Source: Daphnia pulex
Lineage: Eukaryota; Arthropoda; Branchiopoda; Diplostraca; Daphniidae
Length of the DNA stretch: 64,000 bases
Direction of reading: 5' to 3'
NCBI RefSeq assembly: GCF_021134715.1
Contig: NC_060025.1
Span: forward strand, 3,038,001 to 3,102,000
This document shows positions 39,199 through 52,164 of the stretch, piece by piece; the first letter of the stretch is position 1; every line of letters starts with the position of its first letter. The position numbers and the translations under genes were made by a program. The notes under the pieces were generated by a model that did no database searches, was not told the origin of the DNA, and saw only the letters and a list, made by a program, of their open reading frames with translations.

Positions 39199-41639
39199 GC
39201 CTATATGTAGACATGAAGACGTTGTATTGAGTTGCGCACTATCATACTGGAATCTGGTCTGGCTAACTAGTATAGGAAAGGCTATTAGAAATTAGGCTAT
39301 TATAAACAAAGGGTCGAGATCTTTAGGTCGAAAATTGTCTGCGTGTTATGTATACCGAACGATGATGAATGAGCCAACACCCCACGAAAGTCAACTCGCT
39401 GACAATACTGCATGGTCCTCAGTCATGACTTTTGGTTGGCATTAACAGCACTTTGAGCTAAAAAATTATTGCAGTGCTTTCAATCCAGTTTTGACTGCGT
39501 GGTGCGTGGTCTTTACTATAGAGCATAAGATTAGCATAAAATTCGATTCTTACATTTGAAACTATTCGCTCAATTCGCCCAAATTAATAACGATCTCTAG
39601 AAAAGTTTGGTTTTTTTTTTCTAACTATTTTTAAGTCAGTTTGCCAAAGCATTCGTAGACGATAAGAGAAAAATGATAATAAAACAAAATTTTCAGTTTC
39701 GATTGACACAGTTCTTACTGCATTACGCCAATAATGTATGTAAAAGATTGGGACGTGACCCCACAACACGCCTTTACGCTCTTACATCAAATAACCCACA
39801 GGCGTCATTTCTGACATTTGAAGGATAAAAAGTCACTCGTGCCTTATCTTCATTACATGGGGATATGTGAAGTGAACTTTAACTTTTCTGCTCTAAAAAA
39901 AGGAAAAAGTGGAAAACTATAAATAAAATTTCAGGAAATAATGCAATAAATTGAATTGTTGCAAAAAATGGATCGCTTTGGTGATTCAAGAACAAGAAAA
40001 ACGGTTGTTACGTTGTTTCGAAGTGGATCGAAGAATTCCCAAAATGGCAATCGGACTCTTATAAGCAACTTGTATAAAATGGTTCGAAACTTTAACAAGA
40101 ACTGCTCGCACCCGTAGTTGAGGACTATTAGTTGTGTGCTCAACGCTCGACGCTCGACGCTCAACAACAACCGGCAAAAGGAATAGCGTTTAGTATATAT
40201 ATATCTGCACGAAGGTTACGTACCGTATAAAACATAATAAGGGCTCGGATCGCGACGATTCAATCGCGACGATTACCTAGGTGAGTTATGCGATAATCTT
40301 ACCATATATTTCTCTCAACTTTCAATACTTATCCCAAAACATCAAATTGTGTTGGCAAGGATAAACTGGTGGAAAATAGAAGCCGCCAACTGATGGCACG
40401 GCTTTCTCATCTAACAAACAAGATATTACACACGGCCAAAATTGCGGCAAAAAAAGCGGTTTCTCTTTATGATGTAATACCGTACAAGATTTATGCTGAA
40501 ATCATTCGGAAGGATGGGAGCAAGTGCGAGTGGATTTTCTTTTGCTCGTTGTGAATATCATCAGTTGATAGGGAAAATAGTTATGCGAGTGTTTTTAGAA
40601 AAGTGTATCTCGGCACCCGAACTAAAATACAATAACCCACCAAGACGTCAAATGTGTTGCGAAAACGACTTTGGTTTATAAGAATGGGAAAACATTTTTC
40701 AATTATATTCAGCGCGTGCTGAATACAATTCAAGGAAATAAGTCGGGTAAGGTTGAATACGGTACCGTAGCATGTCTGTAGTGAACTTTAAAACTCTTCC
40801 TTAGCTAGAAAAAAGTTGAGATTCGGTCTGACGTGTCACGAATCGATCCTCGAAACTGAAACTCTCGGTTTTCTCAGTACAACGCTCAGTGCGACATGTC
40901 ACGCTGATCTGATACTAAAAGATGTATAGATGGAAAACTTCTATTACGACGCCTTCCAGCTGAATATCATTACGCATTACGTTGTGTCCCGATTTTGATT
41001 TGAAAAAGTCCTTATCATCCCACACGTTGTTACATACTGTAAGCCTACATTAAGGTTATTCCTTTGCCACATCTAGCACAGTAAAAGCTATAACCAGTTA
41101 CGTTCCCAAGAATTTAATGTTATGTTATGTGTTCCCAACGTAGCCTATACTTTGAGACAGCAGCTCCTGACGCGAAACGAGCGGCGACCTCAATGTGCAA
41201 ATTTGAACAATTAATGAATTACCAATTACCGTTACATTTATAATCTTATTATTTGTTGACGCGACGAGTATCGACCAAGGTGTCAATCAATCAACCCTAT
41301 TCAACGGATCCAACATGACAAAATTAAATATAGCAAGCGCCTGCCGCCTGCTGCATTCAGGGTTGTTCCAATTGGTTCGAAAGAGAGGGGGGCGAATATC
41401 TGAAATTATTTTGTTTTTTTGTAGGTTTCATTTCTGTTCTCTGACGTGCAACAGTGGGAGAGCAATTAGAACATCTCTAAGAATTGCGAATCTGTGCCGA
41501 AAATTGATTGGAAGTTGAAATCCAATTAACCAGTTGGCGGCCTAATTTCAAGAATATTCGGTGACGATAAGAGCGATCAATAAACGATCAAAAGCTGCGG
41601 ATCGTCTCCATGAAGAAGACGAATTTTTTATTTGAAGAC

Positions 41640-42960
41640 GAGCGTGCAAGAGCGGCAGAGCAACAACTTTCCCAGCAACGAGAACCTGCTGTTGCGCCGT
41701 AAAATTGGATGTTGGAGACACAATCGAACCGTACCCCGTGAACCGAACGTTACATAACAATTGGCCATTATACCACTTTTGAGGGAAACTGAACTCTATA
41801 AGCTTGGGCCTATTTGATAACAGCATCAATTTCGACTTACCGAGATGTCAAAGTGATCCTGTCTACAAAATTCCGACTGTATGGACCCCCGTCTTCTCAC
41901 ACCAGTTACACACCTATGCATGCAACCACAAAACACTTGTGATTTGTGCGGATTTGTGAAAGAATTTAAAGTTAGAAAAAAAAATGTTCACGTCGTGAAA
42001 TAATTCGATAAGGTAATACAACACAGCACTCAGTCACTCACACACATGACCACGAGACAATCGATACTGGCAAGCTCTGGTTTTTTGGTGGGCGTTTTTA
42101 CGCAAATGGAAGGAAGAGTTGAGAAAAGTAAAAATTGGGGAATAGAGTCGAAAAATAAGAAACCAAAAGCCAAAACTTACGATGAAACGAAAAAAGAAAT
42201 AATCCAGCCCCAGTCCAGCCCTTTATGACATCAACTGTCACAATGGGTGCGATCTGTATAGTGCGTCCGAGTGCATCCGAAGGCATTCGGAACTGAACGG
42301 AATTAATTGTAGAGTAGCACGATACGAGATAACTGCGGTTGACTATGCCTGATAAATAAATAATAGAGCCAAATGGGAAAATAGAACAAATCTCGAAAAC
42401 GATCTGACATAGTTGATCAAGACGAGGATCAAGATTGATTATAGCAGAATACCTTCCACGGACGTACACGGAGAGGAATATGCCATAGAGGAAGAGTGCA
42501 GGCAAGGTCTTCTTTTGGGCGGTTTAGTATCCTTGACACTGTGTATCCTAGGTGAAACATTTTAGGGAGTGGACAGGTTAAATTAACCGCGTACCGAAGC
42601 CCCATGCACTCCATGAAGATAAATAATTTTTATTTTCATCGTATTCATTGTATTAAATTGCTTTGCTAACATTCCTTGTTCTTCATGAGGGAGTAGGGAT
42701 TAGAAATTGATTGTGTAATCTTAGCTATGAATGTATTTTTTTTTTTCAAATAGATTTTCACATATAATGGGCGATAAATCCTATTCTTGATGTTTTGATC
42801 TGTAACTCTACTACAAGCTAGGCTAATTTTCCGGAGGCCATTCTGAAAACGAGCGTATTCTTTCTTCCCCGTTTATTAATTGTGTCCTTATTAATCTATT
42901 GCCTACAATGGGAGTGATCACAGACTAATAAGGGAGAAAATCTCTTCGTCCGTGCTGGTG
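41640..42960. repeat. Old segmental duplicate, copy 2 (partner 36200-36980)
   Basis: Carries the same ordered islands as the copy at 36200, longer because of insertions. Both copies keep a sequence that on the minus strand reads as a splice donor (CG followed by GTAAGTCG), at about 41834 here and about 36329 in copy 1. This hints that a transcribed exon was part of the duplicated unit. Confidence 0.55.
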
Positions 42961-45900
42961 CTTCTCCTTGCTGCTTTTAGATAGATATTACAGCACACCC
43001 AAATTTGCCTTTAGCAAAGATGTAGGCCTATACAATGTTTGATGAATGCTGTGCTTCATTGAAAAAACATACGCATAACGTCGTAAATACAGAGACGAAG
43101 AAAGCAGATTTTTTTTAATGAAAAGGAAGCTTGCATAAAAATTGAAAGAGAATTTCTAAAATAAACCACAGCTGATTATTAAACATTATGATTAATAAAT
43201 GATTTTAATTTTTTCTTTTTGAAATTCGGTATATATAATACGTTAGCTGTAGTAATCTAACAGGATTTTAATGTTACGATTGGTTGATTATATTAGTTTT
43301 CTATTTAGTGAACTCTTTAGTCGCTTTAGTCTTTTCTAGTGAAACTAATGACGACTGGCGCATCCGGAATGATTGCTGTACCTTTCAAATATCCAGCTGT
43401 ATTCATTTATGTCTAGTCGCCGCAAGTGCGTTGGTGAATACAACTTCAGACTCCAGCTGCTAATTGTTAAGACACGAAGACACGCAGACCTCTGAAAAGC
43501 GATTGCTGAGACCGGCTGAGACACGGAATTTCACTTTCATCATCTAATAATGTTTGAGGATTTCATCGCTAAAGAAATAAAGTGCCCAACTCATATAGAG
43601 TGATTAACACAAGAGTATATTACGAGTGCGAGATAAACTCTGAAGTTTGCTAGTGCTAATTTCCCTAATTTGATTCTCTTTGCAACATGACTGACATGCA
43701 ACTCTGAAAGAAAATGCGCGAAAATGACAAAATTTCAATTGTTTCTGAAAAAGTACGTAGCCTAATTACTCATGAAGTTCACCCTCGCTACTTTTTAGGG
43801 AAGCCTGAAAGGATAAAGAAATAAATCTGTTAGGTGAAAAAAATTACCCCAAAGATTAAAGGCAAAGAATCCCAAGAAAGATCTGCTATAAGGACATTGA
43901 ATAAAATGCCGTCACAAGTATTACACCATTACACCTTTTCTCTTGTACCACTTGCAAAGAATAATTGGTAGAGTGGCCTGGCCAAGACATCAACTCACAA
44001 GTTGTGAAACAGAATGTTGTCACGACTTCTTCTGGCTACTTCCTGTCTTTGGATTTGCTTTAATAATTGAAAAGTAGTCAATTAAAAACTGTTAATCTGG
44101 AAAGCGAGGGTCTCAATTGCCAAAACAGAAAGAAGTGCTGCTGCAAGTGCTGACAATTAACGTGTCGAGAGACTTTCACTTTTCTACCAGAGGAAACTAA
44201 AATAAATTTAACAAAAATTCACCTTCTGTACGACGAATAATGACTAACAACCATTCCTATTCTGTCACTTTGCATCTTTCCGCATCCCTACTGGCACTGT
44301 TGGCTGTATGCCTGGCTGCATGTTTCCCGGGGTTTTTCTTCATCTCACGTTTCGTGATTTACTCAGATGTGACAATGTAGCTATTCCGGTGCGGATCCCA
44401 GCTTCCACTCTCTTCCAAAAGCGGAAGTGATCGTTCGGTGCGCGTGCGAAGGAATCGTCAAGTTCCCTGAACGGAAGTAACAAGCCCTGACTACTGTGAC
44501 TGCACTTTTTAGGTATACATTTCACACGGACAGACGATTTCAATTCTACTTTGTCTCTCAACTCTTGGATTTCCTTCCGGCTGGAAGTTTGTCGAACGAA
44601 GAACTGCTGTTCATCTTTAATAAAGCGAAACTTTTCAACCGGAAGAATAAACTTCAAGGAAATGTGGATTTTTTAAAGAGAGGATTTCACCCCAAATAAA
44701 ATTATATGCTGGCTTCCATTAGAGATGCAGAACATAAAAAAATTGTAAATTCTGATTGAATTTCCCTGGCTTGGAATAAGGTCTACGATAAAATTTCTGA
44801 AGGGCTGAATCAATTTGAAGTATATATTATTATCTTGTTTTGAAAGGTGCCAAATTTTTAATGGATGCTGGGAGGAAGCTCGGCACACGGCTCATCAATT
44901 CCTTATTCACAAAAGCTATATATTACCCGATTCTTTATCTGGTATACGTGACGATGTCACTAGATGCGCGTAACCTAAGAGTTACACATACAATTACCCA
45001 ATTTTTTTTGTTAATATTCCGCCTATTTCACTTAAAGCATGTTCGTTAGAGAAACTAAAAATACGGAATATTGCTGGGCTATAATAATACGAAGGTATGG
45101 TGCGAGCGCAAGTATATACGGCTGTATATTTTAATCGCTATATACCGGTATACGTCTCATTCTTTCAGCTAGAAAACTGTTGACGGATATGTTGGCGAAC
45201 TTATTAGAGGCAAGGAGGTTATTTAAGTTCAACCGAGTTCAACAGATTTTCTAGAAAGTGTATATAGACAGTAGTGTTACTTCTTTATCTATAGTATGAT
45301 ACTTCATGGTCGCTTGCGATCTTCGGGAAATCCGCGGATGGGTCACGAAATATCCGCAAGATCTAAGTTATATAATATAGAGAATAGGAAATCAAGACAA
45401 CTATCTAGCTATACTTTGTAGCCATTTTTACAGTTGGTCCAAAATGAACTGGCAATCGCTGGCAATCGTACCACTAGCGATGTTCGGCCGCGAATATCTC
45501 AATTACCAGAATTTTTTGCAAGCCGACCACTGGCCCATTCTTTTTGTTCTAGTCAAGTATGACAGCCTGCGTAAAGACTCATTTTAGGACGGCAATTAGG
45601 GTCATGTTGATTACGCTACTGTATATGACGTCTTTTTTATCCGAATGATTATTACTGGCCTAATTTCGAGTTAAAAATTGTATATTCAGTCTAGTAGAGC
45701 AAATCCTCCGACGTGCAATATTTTACAGCAATTAATTACTACGGTATACATCTTCTGAACTTCCCACAATTAAACATTCGCAAATGACGCACATCAGTGT
45801 ATCAATGGCGAATCTTACTGCCTACTAGCCTATACTTACTTAGCCTACTATATTTACGCTAAACAATTGACATGAAGTAAGCATTCGCATCAGGATGTGC

Positions 45901-47131
45901 AACATGATGAATGTTTTCACATCAAACGAAAGGCAACTTAACCATATCTATTCTGGCTAACATTTGCAAGTTTCGGAGTACTCTGAATTATAAAATCGAG
46001 ACAATCGATCCAGTTTAGACTATATATACGTTGAGTTCAACCCACCGCACTATAATAAAGAAGCAGCGTAGTTCAAACCGAGTTCAAACGTGTCTCAGCG
46101 TCGTTCTGGAGGTTGTGAATAGCTTTCTGGTCTGCATGGTCTTCCGTTCACTTATAGGAAAAGTTCTCTTTGTGATTTCCTTCGACAACGGCATATATTT
46201 TAAAGAACAAAACTAATTTTTCAAAATCTGTATTTGTTTTGCTGGCTGGTTCAGAATTCCACTTTCTTGTTCTGACTTTGGTAGGCCTAGTCACCTTCAA
46301 ATTTCAAATTAAGAAAACTTCTAGCCAGCAACATGCAACACCACATTGCGTTAGCTATGGCAATTACAAAAGTATAGGAATCAAGCGGGAACGTCGCTAT
46401 TCAGCTATACGTGCTTGATTGAAATGATCGTCATCTTCTATATCGATCCGTCGCATCATCCTACGTCCTTGCAATCCACGACTTATTGCGTGTGCCAAGA
46501 ATGAACGCGACAACAATGAGATGTAATGGGGTTGATGATTATTGATTACTCAATATTTATTTGAGCGAGTACGCCAGGAAGAATTTTTTTTTTTAATTTT
46601 CACATGACCGTACAATGGCTTTCAGCATTAGGAAAAAAAGATAAAAGAAAAGAATAGTAATAAAGCAACAGAAAACAATAATTCGATTCAGTGCTACTCA
46701 ATTTAAAATGTTTTCACCTGCCCACACTTATTCCGTGACTATCCATATTTATGATCGCTTCACATTACAATCTCAATCTTCTCTGTAGTATGAATCCCGT
46801 CCCCCAAAGATGGAAGAAGTTGCTGTTCAAAGTCAGAGAACAGTCGTCACAGTCTAACTATTCAGTTATGATAATTATCAATTTTTGTCCCTCTCTTCTG
46901 AACCCGTTATTACAGAAATTGGCTTTATTGTGTTAATGATGAAGGATATACTAATTTCGAAGCCAATATGCTATACAGAGGATGTTTTCTTACTTAGATA
47001 TGGCTACTCTTAAGTAAGATTTAAACTTGAATTTAAATGAAGTAGAAAATCTGAGACATAAAACCCTTTGAAGACGGACGTGGCGGCGTTCGAGAAAAAA
47101 TCAATAAGCAATGCATGAAATTTGATGTATC

Positions 47132-47137
47132 TTTATT
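47132..47137 (-). terminator. Polyadenylation signal of GPCR copy B
   Basis: AATAAA on the minus strand 24 nt beyond the stop codon. The same signal is kept at the same place in the paralog (56693). Confidence 0.6.
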
Positions 47138-47160
47138 TGACATAGGATTTCGCGTATTGT

Positions 47161-48400
47161 TTATGCGCGGATGTTACACAATTTTATTTTGTCTTTTAAA
47201 TGCAACAGGGCACGTTTGAATTCTTTGCTAGTAAACATGTACATCAGTGGATTGTAGAGAGTGTGGATGGTGAACCAATCGATCAGATATGGGTTAATTC
47301 GACGAGCTACTGAGCAGTTAATTTGGAGACAATAACACCAATAAATAGCGATGCCATTCACAGTGACCGGGAAAGTACAAAGCCAGAAAGGCAGCATATT
47401 AATAGACATGCTTAAAGCGGCGCGAATTTCAAGTCGATTGAGTTTTGGACGGTTGGTAAACCAGGAGAAACAGAGCGTGTCATCCAATTGAGATTCAAGG
47501 TTTCGAAGAGCATCTTCGTTGCCTGTTGCATCAGTCCCATTTTCAATCGGAGTTCCTCCTTGACGAGGTTCCACAACCACAGGAAACTCTTGTAAAAAAA
47601 ATCTTTGATTATTAACAAAAAAACTTTTGCAAACGTTTTACACGAATCGTTATCTCGATTGTTCAAATTCTTCGGAACCAAATATTTCTGTTGTGTGAAT
47701 TCTTACCAGCTGCTGAAGTGCAATTCATTGAAACAGTTGGATGAAATTGAAGTGCGATTGATGTATGGCGAAAATTTGGTGGATGTTCATTGATGATTTT
47801 TCGTGATCGGATAAAAATCATGGCGTGCAATGTAGTGCATATAATACCCAGGAATAGATCGTAGATCAAGTAAGCATGCACATGGGTGAGATTAATTTTA
47901 CAATCTTTAATATTTTTATATCCGGACCAAAACGGACTCGTTATCACCATGTACGTCACGATGAACACGAAGAATAAAAGGTAAATTGTTCTTCGATTCG
48001 TCACTTTCTCCTTGTACCACTCGTAGCGGGTGATGGCCAAGTAGCGATCAAGGGCCGCAAGGGCGAGGAACGATAAAATAATTGTGTAAAACACTCCTGC
48101 ATTGAAAACGTAAATCTGGCATGCCACTCTGTTATTACGGCTTAAGTAGAACACTATTTGTGTAACTGCTTGGATCAAGCAAAACTGATTAACCACCGAA
48201 ATTGCCACCCAATACAAATGGCGCGGATAGTGCAACTGCCGTGAAAACTTAATCACTAGCGCAACAAAGAAATTGATCAAAGTACTGATCACAATAAAAG
48301 CGATGCGAAAACTTTGCGTATTCCATGTCATACGTCCCGGTTTTATTGGAATATCTAGGCTAGATAGTAATGCAGTCAAATTTCCTACTGTTTGATTCAT
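47161..48400 (-). CDS. Rhodopsin-like (class A) G protein-coupled receptor, copy B
   Basis: Two exons on the minus strand, 47707-48400 and 47161-47588. The 118-nt phase-1 GT-AG intron lies in the third cytoplasmic loop; the product is 373 aa. Seven hydrophobic segments are visible. Class A hallmarks seen are DRY at residues 118-120 after TM3, a TM3 Cys (94) and an extracellular-loop Cys (about 167) placed for the usual disulfide, the FWLCTFP variant of the TM6 CWxP motif (about 299-305), and NPLMY at 344-348 as the TM7 NPxxY form. N-terminal NQT and NLT are glycosylation sequons. It should sit in the plasma membrane and signal through G proteins. The ligand and subfamily cannot be told; a lineage-specific chemosensory or peptide role is only a guess. 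The intact reading frame, conserved promoter and shared poly(A) signal argue for function. A paralog lies at 56724-57962. Confidence 0.85.
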
Positions 48401-48500
48401 TTTGCTATTAAATTATTGACAGTGAGGAACTCTGTCTACGACTGCAACAGGCAAACCTTAGACTACTACGAAAACTGAAAAGAATATGCTCAAATACGAA

Positions 48501-48510
48501 GCTTTGTATA
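48501..48510 (-). promoter_or_regulatory. TATA-like core promoter of GPCR copy B
   Basis: Reads TATACAAAGC on the minus strand, about 100 bp upstream of the ATG. The paralog has TATAAAGC at the corresponding place and the pseudogene has a TATATAAAG form, so this position is conserved among copies. Confidence 0.5.
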
Positions 48511-50327
48511 TGCAGCAGGACGACGTTTTGACTTGCGCAGTCACCTTCAGAATCATGATCACTCGCATCATTATTGGCTTATATACCTTTGGTAGTAGTA
48601 TGATAATTCCGGATTTAGCCTACGCACTGTCGAGAAAAAAAGACGAAGATAAGAAAGACGAGAAAGATTTAATTTTATTCAGCGTGTTCCCCTACATAGT
48701 ATTATGGTACAGCAGAGAATAATTAAATAGATAAATATAAGTACTTTTTATTGTATAAAGCTATTTAATATCCGTTTGCATGCGTTAGCGGAAATAGAAT
48801 GTCATCACCATCTAGAGCAGACAGATATCCCACCGACACCATACACAATGAGGAGAACCTTAAGTCAACGTCGAGGTGTTTCACTGTCAAATTGACCATT
48901 GTTAAACTTAAAACCATATAGTAGATGAGAAAAATAGTGATCGTCTTGTCACTGATCATAATATCGTCGGCAAAACATGATTAGGTTTGATTAGGCTATG
49001 TATTTTTTTTTGTATGCTTGTTTTGTTTTCTGTTATATGTGATGATGCTTTCTTGGTAAAAACCAAAAACAAAGTAATATTATTAACGCTAAAGGGTAGC
49101 AAATATATATGATTTATTATGTAATAAATACAAAAAGCTAGATACAAAGGCTCCTGTATGCGGATGTATCACATCATTGCATCAGCCGTTTTAATAATAA
49201 TTTTTCCACCATAAGAATTAAGACCTATAGTTATACCAGGAACCGGACAAAATGTTTCACATTATTTGACATCGTAGCCCGTGGGCATATAGGCTACTAT
49301 ATGATTTCAGCATTTCTTTTCCTTCGGCCGACTTACTGCAATAAATTTATGTTGGGCTTATAAAAGAACCAAATAAGCAGCTTTGCAATGGATTTTCTTT
49401 TATATGCTAGATGTATGATATCTTAAAAGCGGATAAATAATACGATAATCAGCAGAGAAGAATATTAAAGAAGGCAAAACCAAAATATTTTTTTTTCCGT
49501 TGGAACGCGCTCGTTTCAGATGCGAATCTTTCGTTCTTACGTCATTAATATATTGATTAGCAAAATAGTATATATTAGCGTTAAAAAATTACAGTTTAAA
49601 CCTGTTCACAGCTATCACTTTTCCACGCTGAAAAGAAACATTCCGTTTCTCACAATATTATTTTCCCGTCGTTTTTTCGTTACTTTAAATAAAATAATGT
49701 AAATAACAGGCAATAAACAGGCTTTTTGTGTACTAATTAAATAGCCTTGACTAACAGCGAAATTAGAGAGCGTATACCGGCGGTATATAGCCTTTGGGGA
49801 AGTCATTGCGATGTAAACCAACAGGTCAATAAGATGTGATTTTTTTTTTCGATGAGACATATTATCGCATATTATATATATAGAGATTACGTTCGTTTAT
49901 TTCCGATTTGCTATATGCTTACTCTATGTACTTACTTGACTGTGTGTACCATATCCTAGTCCTCTAATTGCTGTACGCATGATCGAAACTAACGAAAGCC
50001 TTTATATACGGTATCGTCAGTGCCATCTCAATCGGCATCTATCACAATTATCTTGTACTGGCAAAAGTTGTTGCAACTTTTATTAAAAGAATTAATAAAC
50101 CTACCCACCTGAGAACCTTTATATACTACGTTTTTTTTTTCTTTTATCAAAAAATTTCTAGATAACTGGCAATAGGCTAAGAATCCTATATACAATATGC
50201 GTAGGCATTTAGAAAAACAGCGTAAACTTTCCTGCTCATATCCATTAATAGAGGTCTAATTATTTTTACTTGTCGGTTTTAATGCTGGATATAAAAAACC
50301 TGTGGGATTCGTTTTTTTAGCTCTAAT
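48511..50327. other. Upstream DNA of GPCR copy B
   Basis: AT-rich and without a gene. Its first 1.4 kb shows islands shared with 58050-59300, part of block B/C. Right of about 49900 nothing is recognised until the TIR element. Confidence 0.5.
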
Positions 50328-50552
50328 TGCCCTTACGGAAAAATCTCATCAAACTATATGAGAAATCATATGTTTATTAATGACATCAATGATTTTTTAA
50401 TAATTTTTGATGATCTCATATATTTCTCATTAAATTGATGAGAATTTTCACCCTCATATTTATCATTAAAAGTGTTTAAAATATTTTTGTCTCATTTTAT
50501 ATGAGATATAACCCAATCCGTAGTAAGAAATCAGAAAGAAATCATATAAATT

Positions 50553-51122
50553 TCATGATTTTACCACAGACTTTTCGCATGAGAAATATGCAAGAAACTG
50601 GTGATAAATAACCATAAATATCATGATATTTTCTTAAAATAAATCAGTAATATATCATGTATTCTCAGTTTTTAATCATTAATTTCTATTGGTATTTTCT
50701 AATGAGATACTTCTATAAAATCACGTGGAAATCAATAAAATGTCATGATTTTCCCGCAGTTTTTTCGCATAAAAGATCTGCAAAAAATCAGTGATTATTA
50801 AGCAGGAATATCATGATATTTTCTTAAAATCAATAAGTAATTTGTCATAAATTCTGAGTTTTTAATCATTAATTTCTATTGGTATTTTGTAATGAGATAC
50901 TTGTATAAATTCATGTGAAAATCAATAAAATCTCATGATTTTTCCACAGTTTTTTCGCATGAAAAATCTGCAAAAAAACAGTGATTATTAAGCGGGAATA
51001 TCATGATATATTCTTATAATAAATCAATATTTTATCATATATTCTGAGTTATCAATCATTAATTTCTATTGATGTTTTGTGTTGAGATACTTGTATAAAA
51101 TCATGTGAAAATCAATTTTACC
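50553..51122. repeat. 190-bp tandem satellite-like array, three clear copies
   Basis: Units start at 50553, 50743 and 50933, exactly 190 bp apart, each opening TCATGATTTT and containing an internal ATATCATGATAT palindrome and the phrase TTAATTTCTATTG. More decayed copies continue to about 51600. The array lies inside the TIR element. Confidence 0.8.
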
Positions 51123-51778
51123 TATGACATTATAAGATTTTTTTGGTTTTCTTTTATACAGTTTTTTGGCTTAAAAATCACAAAATTTATTATTAAATGT
51201 CTATCAGAAATCAGGTAGATTTAGGTGTGAGATCATGATATTTAATTATAATTATTTTGCATATTATCATTTATTAAGAGCTTTTTATCAATCATTTCTC
51301 TAATGCTTTATAGTGAGATTTTTCATTAAAATCATGTGAAAATCAGTTCCCACTAAGGAATCAAAAGATTTTTTGATATTATTTTTACCCAATTTTGGGC
51401 TTTAAAATCTTCAAATTCATAACAAAAAGTCAGTAATAATCAGCTACAATTCAACAGATCAGATGTGAAATTATAACTATTTAATCGTCAATATTTTCTT
51501 ATGTTTTGTAATGATGTGTGAAAAATCAAGGGAAAATTTCTACATATATGACATCAAAATATTTTCTTGTATTCTTTTAATACAATCCTAAAAATATCAG
51601 TTAAAATCAGCAAATAAGTATATAGGCCTACCTGGAATGAAATATTCTGACTTTAAATTCTTTTTGAACTTTTACATTTTTTATTTTATACCTTTCGTAA
51701 ATATATGGTAGCTATCTAATTCTCAAAAAATTACACGATGTTTTTATAATCACAAGATAGGCTGGGATAACTATTTTT

Positions 51779-52090
51779 TTTAACGCGCTAAGTAAATTTG
51801 AGTGAAAGTTCTATTTTACTCTGGTGTGTTTTTTTTGTGTGTGAATTATTCTAAGTCCCGAAATCTGGCTTTTATCTAACTAAACTAACCAATTGATTAT
51901 ATGGTATGTCAAAACGCATCATAGAAATTTTTACTAAGTTTTTTCACGCGCTAAGTAAATTTGAGTGCAATTTCTATTTGACTCTGGTATGTGTTTTTTG
52001 TGTAAATTATTCTAAGTCCCATAACCCCGTTGTTATCTAACTAAAGTAACCAATTTATTAATATCTACGTTAAAAAGCTTCAAATATAAC
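51779..52090. repeat. 163-bp direct tandem duplication inside the TIR element
   Basis: Two copies offset by 163 bp, recognisable by CGCGCTAAGTAAATTTGAGTG at 51784 and 51947 and by TTATTCTAAGTCCC later in each unit. The second copy runs into the tRNA-like module. Confidence 0.8.
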
Positions 52091-52092
52091 AT

Positions 52093-52164
52093 CAATTGGT
52101 GGTGTAGTGGTTAGCAGATTGGCAAGCCACCCAGGAAGTCGAGGTTCGATTCCTGGTCAGGGCA
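52093..52164 (+). other. tRNA-Gly(GCC)-like Pol III module
   Basis: The A box TGGTGTAGTGG is at 52100-52110, the B box GGTTCGATTCC at 52143-52153, and a T6 terminator at 52169-52174, the spacing of a real tRNA gene. The D stem pairs at three of four positions, the T stem at four of five, and GCC sits at the anticodon position. However, the base before the anticodon is A instead of T, the anticodon stem pairs poorly and the outer acceptor stem does not pair. So this is probably a tRNA-derived promoter module carried by the mobile element, not a working tRNA. Confidence 0.6.

Larger units (their letters stand above)
38510..40110. repeat. Duplicated block A containing the receptor pseudogene
   Basis: Matches 52737-54280 in order: a CACTCGC...CGGTTAAATAAT-type start, TTTGTCTCTTCCGTA, CACGGCGAATGAT, and CGCCAATAATGTA followed by an AAGATTGGGACG segment. 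In block A the pseudogene and its promoter lie between these islands. It is best explained as part of the segmental duplication that multiplied the receptor gene. Confidence 0.6.
39090..47131. other. Gene-free stretch between receptor pseudogene and first intact receptor
   Basis: No intact gene is recognised. 39189-39198 is a TATA box left from the pseudogene promoter. 41640-42960 is the partner of the duplicate at 36200. Around 45780 there is a short island also found near 37980. From about 46340 a block begins that recurs at about 53570 and again at about 55930. Isolated open frames of 60-135 codons are present but have no paralogous support. Confidence 0.45.
46340..49900. repeat. Duplicated block B (partner about 55930-59300) with intact GPCR
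   Basis: Homology to the second block extends beyond the receptor gene on both sides. The island at 46360-46440 (GGGAACGTCGCTA with surroundings) recurs at 55970, and an ATGATAATTA segment recurs near 55490. The receptor and its promoter recur at 56724-58050. The ACCAACAGGTCAATAA-type island near 49820 recurs near 59230. The left part also matches 53570-53880, so at least three rounds of copying are implied. Confidence 0.65.

Noticed and set aside
42098..42505. 135-codon hydrophobic minus-strand frame
   Set aside because: The matching duplicate at 36.2-37 kb does not keep this frame, so it is unlikely to be coding.
44340..44657. 105-codon minus-strand frame
   Set aside because: No domain, no paralogous copy and no splice context.
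48486..48722. 78-codon plus-strand frame opposite the GPCR promoter
   Set aside because: Overlaps the conserved receptor promoter; the frame is not preserved in the duplicate at 58.1 kb.
52093..52164. Functional tRNA-Gly
   Set aside because: Outer acceptor-stem bases do not pair, the conserved T before the anticodon is A, and the anticodon stem has mismatches.
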